NCBI GenBank assembly: GCA_002352945.1
Contig: DDHL01000083.1
Location: forward strand, 40,342 to 57,074
Reading direction: 5' to 3'
DNA from: Campylobacteraceae bacterium UBA1877
GTDB lineage: Bacteria > Campylobacterota > Campylobacteria > Campylobacterales > Campylobacteraceae
DNA: 16,733 nt
A program made the translations under genes and the position numbers. The notes below the pieces were generated by a model that had not been told where the DNA came from, made no database searches, and saw only the letters and a list, made by a program, of their open reading frames with translations. Below, piece after piece: positions 14,789 to 16,733 of this stretch (the stretch's first letter is position 1; each line of letters starts with the position of its first letter).

Positions 14789-14836
14789 TATGTTAGTAAA
14801 CTTCCTAAACTTTACCCATTTTTTAGACTTCTTGCG

Positions 14837-14842
14837 TATAAT
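14837..14842 (+). promoter_or_regulatory. -10 box upstream of the helix-turn-helix/coiled-coil gene
   Basis: A perfect TATAAT, 57 bases before the ATG at 14900. It implies a leader of about 50 bases that contains the repeated TTTGT/ACAAA half-sites. Confidence 0.55.
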
Positions 14843-14847
14843 AGGCT

Positions 14848-14890
14848 ACAAACACGTTAGTTTGTGTGTTATTTGTATTACATGTACAAA
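14848..14890. promoter_or_regulatory. Two adjoining inverted repeats with TTTGT/ACAAA half-sites
   Basis: ACAAAC-ACGTTA-GTTTGT (14848-14865) is followed by TTTGTA-TTACATG-TACAAA (14872-14890). The four half-sites start 12-13 bases apart (14848, 14860, 14872, 14885), about one helical turn. They lie between the -10 box and the Shine-Dalgarno, which suits an operator or a leader stem-loop. The second repeat is centred on TTACATGTAC, a relative of the window-wide palindrome. Confidence 0.4.
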
Positions 14891-14899
14891 GGAGTCGTA

Positions 14900-15553
14900 A
14901 TGGCACAATTGACTGTAGCAGAGGCTTCGCAAGTTTTAGGCATAACAAAAGAGGCAATCTATAATAGAATTCGACGTGGAAGTCTAGATAGCATTACAAA
15001 AAATGGAACAAAGTATGTTTTGCTTGATGCTACTCCAGCTCCTAAACACAATAACACAACTCCAAGCGTGCCAAGTGAGGATCGTTATGTAAAACTCTTA
15101 GAGTCTCAAGTTGAGGAACTCAAAGCCCAGACAAAAAGGCTTGAAGAAGAGAAAAACAGACTCATTTACGAAAAAGAGGAGCTTTTAAAAGAGTCAAAAA
15201 GCGAGATTGAACGCATTTACAAAGAGCGGGATAAACAGCTTAGAATCATTCTTTCATTAATAAAGCGCCCAGCACTAACAAAACCACAAACTCCAAAACC
15301 TCAAGAGGCAATCGATGCAGACTTTGAAGAGTTAAGTCCATACGAAAAAGATATGCTCACTCCAAATGATGAATCAAAATGGGTCAATTTACACCTCTAT
15401 TTGCAGCAAAAGGGAGTGAGTGCAAAAAAACAGAAAAAGATTGCCGCAGCACTTGCTGCAAAGGTTGGCTTTAGCGATGATGTAAAAGAGGAGAATGGAG
15501 TACTCTTTTTTGCAAAGGGCAAAAAGCTAAAATCCATTCTCTCAGATAAATAA
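14900..15553 (+). CDS. Helix-turn-helix and coiled-coil protein of unknown function
   Basis: I do not recognise a named family. The 217 residues have three parts. Residues 1-42, AQLTVAEASQVLGITKEAIYNRIRRGSLDSITKNGTKYVLL, look like an excisionase/MerR-type winged helix-turn-helix. Residues about 60-120 form a charged coiled coil (heptad-like LLESQVEELKAQTKRLEEEKNRL), so the protein is probably a dimer or higher oligomer. A Pro-rich linker (124-136) leads to a C-terminal domain (145-217) that may bind protein or nucleic acid, with SAKKQKKIAAALAAKVGFSDD and GVLFFAKGKKLKSIL. In-frame ATG codons exist at 14882 and 14900; GGAG at 14891-14894 supports 14900. The dehydrogenase gene follows after 12 bases, so the two are likely one transcript. 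Role: DNA-binding regulator or chromosome-associated protein (inferred). Confidence 0.75.
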   Translation: MAQLTVAEASQVLGITKEAIYNRIRRGSLDSITKNGTKYVLLDATPAPKHNNTTPSVPSEDRYVKLLESQVEELKAQTKRLEEEKNRLIYEKEELLKESKSEIERIYKERDKQLRIILSLIKRPALTKPQTPKPQEAIDADFEELSPYEKDMLTPNDESKWVNLHLYLQQKGVSAKKQKKIAAALAAKVGFSDDVKEENGVLFFAKGKKLKSILSDK

Positions 15554-15565
15554 GAAAGGATTACA

Positions 15566-16498
15566 GTGAAGTTAGTAGTTTTAGATGCAAAAACTTTGGG
15601 TAAAGATGCAGAGCTTAGCGGTTTTAAAAAGTATGGGGAAGTTACATTTTATAAAAATACAACCCAAGAAGATATTATTGAAAGATTAAAAGATGCAGAT
15701 ATTGCCATATCAAACAAGGTAAAAATTAATAAAAAAACTATGGAAAGCTGTCCAAATTTAAAACTGATTTGCATTACTGCAACGGGAATGGATATTATCG
15801 ATTTGGAAGCTGCAAAAAAAAGAGACATTGAAGTAAAAAATGTAGCAGGCTATTCGACTCACTCTGTGGCGCAGCACACTTTTGCTTTGGTTTTGGAGCT
15901 TCTAACACATGTTAGTTATTATGATAAGTTTGTAAAAGATGGCGGATGGATAAAAAGTGCAATTTTTACCCATATTGACAACCCAATCCGTGAGATTTAT
16001 GGAAAAAAATGGGGAATTATCGGTTTTGGGGCAATTGGAAAAGAGGTTGCAAAAATTGCTCAAGCTTTTGGTGCTGATGTGTGGTACTACTCTACATCGG
16101 GAAAAAATCAAGATAACAAATTTCCTAACACAAGTTTAGAAGAGCTTTTAAGCAAGAGCGATATCGTTTCAATCCACGCACCCAAAAATGACAAAACTCG
16201 CGGACTTATTGGAAAAAAAGAGTTGGATTTAATGAAAAAAGATGCACTCTTAATCAATGTTGGACGAGGTGGAATTATTGATGAGGTTGCCCTTAAAGAT
16301 GCGTTAGAAAATGAGCAAATTTATGCAGGTTTAGATGTGTTAGAAATTGAACCCATGTCGCCAAATGCACCTTTAAAAGATTTAAAATTTAAAGATCGTC
16401 TTGTAATTACTCCTCATGTTGCCTGGGCTTCAATTGAGGCTAGAAAGACTTTGATAGAAAAGACTTATAAAAATATAGAAGATTTTTTACAAAAGTAG
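15566..16498 (+). CDS. D-isomer specific 2-hydroxyacid dehydrogenase
   Basis: An NAD(P)-dependent oxidoreductase of the D-2-hydroxyacid dehydrogenase family, 310 residues (usual 310-330). The nucleotide-binding loop GFGAIG is at 153-158. The catalytic set is R234 (NVGRGGIID), E262 (DVLEIEP) and H284 (TPHVAWAS). The strand that normally ends in an acidic, NAD-selecting residue reads VWYYSTSGK (172-180), with no Asp or Glu, so NADP use is possible. The substrate cannot be read from sequence; glycerate/hydroxypyruvate, D-lactate and glyoxylate reduction are candidates. The start is GTG at 15566, with GAAAGGA 5 bases upstream. C. jejuni has, from memory, a relative (Cj0373) not far from rpsU. Confidence 0.88.
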   Translation: MKLVVLDAKTLGKDAELSGFKKYGEVTFYKNTTQEDIIERLKDADIAISNKVKINKKTMESCPNLKLICITATGMDIIDLEAAKKRDIEVKNVAGYSTHSVAQHTFALVLELLTHVSYYDKFVKDGGWIKSAIFTHIDNPIREIYGKKWGIIGFGAIGKEVAKIAQAFGADVWYYSTSGKNQDNKFPNTSLEELLSKSDIVSIHAPKNDKTRGLIGKKELDLMKKDALLINVGRGGIIDEVALKDALENEQIYAGLDVLEIEPMSPNAPLKDLKFKDRLVITPHVAWASIEARKTLIEKTYKNIEDFLQK

Positions 16499-16573
16499 TT
16501 AAAGATATTGGGTTAAAAGATTCATAAAATAAGGCTAAGGGATTGAAATATTTAAAATTTAAAATAGTTTGCT

Positions 16574-16733
16574 ATGTATACAATAGAGCCCACACCTAAA
16601 CCAAAAAGCTTTACATGTAAAGCCCTTGTTTGGATAATTGCAATACTTTTGTGGATAAGTCCTTGGCTTTTGCTAATGTTAGGTGTTTGGCTTTATGGCT
16701 GGGTTGTGGGGGGTGGGTTTGGGATATTTGGTT
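16574..16733 (+). CDS. N-terminal part of an unidentified membrane protein, cut by the window edge
   Basis: An open frame starts at ATG 16574 and is still open at the right edge (53 codons). An in-frame TAG at 16565 limits the start. The translation begins MYTIEPTPKPKSFTCKALV, a short polar head, followed by two hydrophobic stretches rich in Trp, Leu and Gly (WIIAILLWISPWLLLMLGVWLYGWVVGGGFGIFG). No family is recognised. The Ser-Phe-Thr-Cys-Lys-Ala residues come from a perfect 16-base palindrome, GCTTTACATGTAAAGC. The Shine-Dalgarno is weak (A/T-rich upstream), so the start and the reality of the gene are less certain than for the others. Confidence 0.5.
   Translation, partial: MYTIEPTPKPKSFTCKALVWIIAILLWISPWLLLMLGVWLYGWVVGGGFGIFG
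16610..16621. repeat. TTTACATGTAAA palindrome, copy 10 (start of the edge gene)
   Basis: Perfect, extended to the 16-base palindrome GCTTTACATGTAAAGC (16608-16623). If the edge gene is real, the frame is TTT ACA TGT AAA. Confidence 0.9.

Noticed and set aside
15902..15915. CTAACA-CA-TGTTAG inverted repeat in the dehydrogenase gene as another copy of the palindrome
   Set aside because: It is not centred on ACATGT, and its flanks differ from the consensus at several bases.
1..16733. CRISPR arrays, prophage, integron or tandem-repeat structures
   Set aside because: No regularly spaced direct repeats with unique spacers, no phage-type genes and no attachment-site duplication at tRNA-Val were seen by eye.

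Overview
The window is a gene-dense, AT-rich stretch of bacterial chromosome. Protein sequences and gene order point to the Campylobacterota (the former Epsilonproteobacteria), probably an environmental member rather than Campylobacter or Helicobacter, but genus cannot be fixed from this sequence alone. The supporting signs are a ThrRS shortened at its N-terminus, GlmM, IF3 and S21 sequences of the type I know from Campylobacter, the sets purM/coaE/dapF and rpsT/prfA, and ccoG beside rpsU. Nearly everything is conserved core housekeeping; I see no phage, insertion sequence, CRISPR array or island.

Layout. 1-1404 (+): tail of an RluB-type pseudouridine synthase, then the AAA+ ATPase RarA. 1436-3207 (-): purM followed by an overlapping YdcF/ElyC-like membrane protein; a two-way terminator-like inverted repeat separates this pair from rarA. 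3337-5430 (+): coaE, dapF and a secreted Bax-type glucosaminidase, each overlapping the next, which links diaminopimelate supply to wall remodelling. 5372-6742 (-): rpsT and prfA; prfA overlaps the glucosaminidase tail to tail by 59 bp. 6932-8720 (+): glmM and lspA, overlapping. 8820-12038 (+): tRNA-Val(GAC), thrS, infC, rpmI, rplT, with strong RNA structure on both sides of rpmI, as expected for L20 feedback. 12277-14342 (-): a resolvase-like helix-turn-helix protein that has lost its catalytic residues, coupled to ccoG (cbb3 oxidase copper assembly). 14544-16498 (+): rpsU, a helix-turn-helix/coiled-coil protein and a D-2-hydroxyacid dehydrogenase. 16574-16733 (+): start of an unknown membrane protein.

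Two things stand out. First, a palindrome, consensus CTTTACATGTAAAG, recurs about ten times in 16.7 kb, in genes and between genes; six copies match the central 12-mer TTTACATGTAAA exactly where far less than one is expected. Four of its six copies inside genes lie in the same codon phase and encode Leu-His-Val. This looks like a genome-scale DNA word (uptake, methylation, organisation or regulator site) rather than a property of single genes. Second, the resolvase-derived protein looks like a domesticated recombinase turned regulator: its stop codon shares a base with the ccoG start, and a strong promoter with a TCACATGTGA palindrome at the expected transcription start precedes it, which suggests an autoregulated switch for cbb3 oxidase assembly. 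Both are inferences, with tests given.
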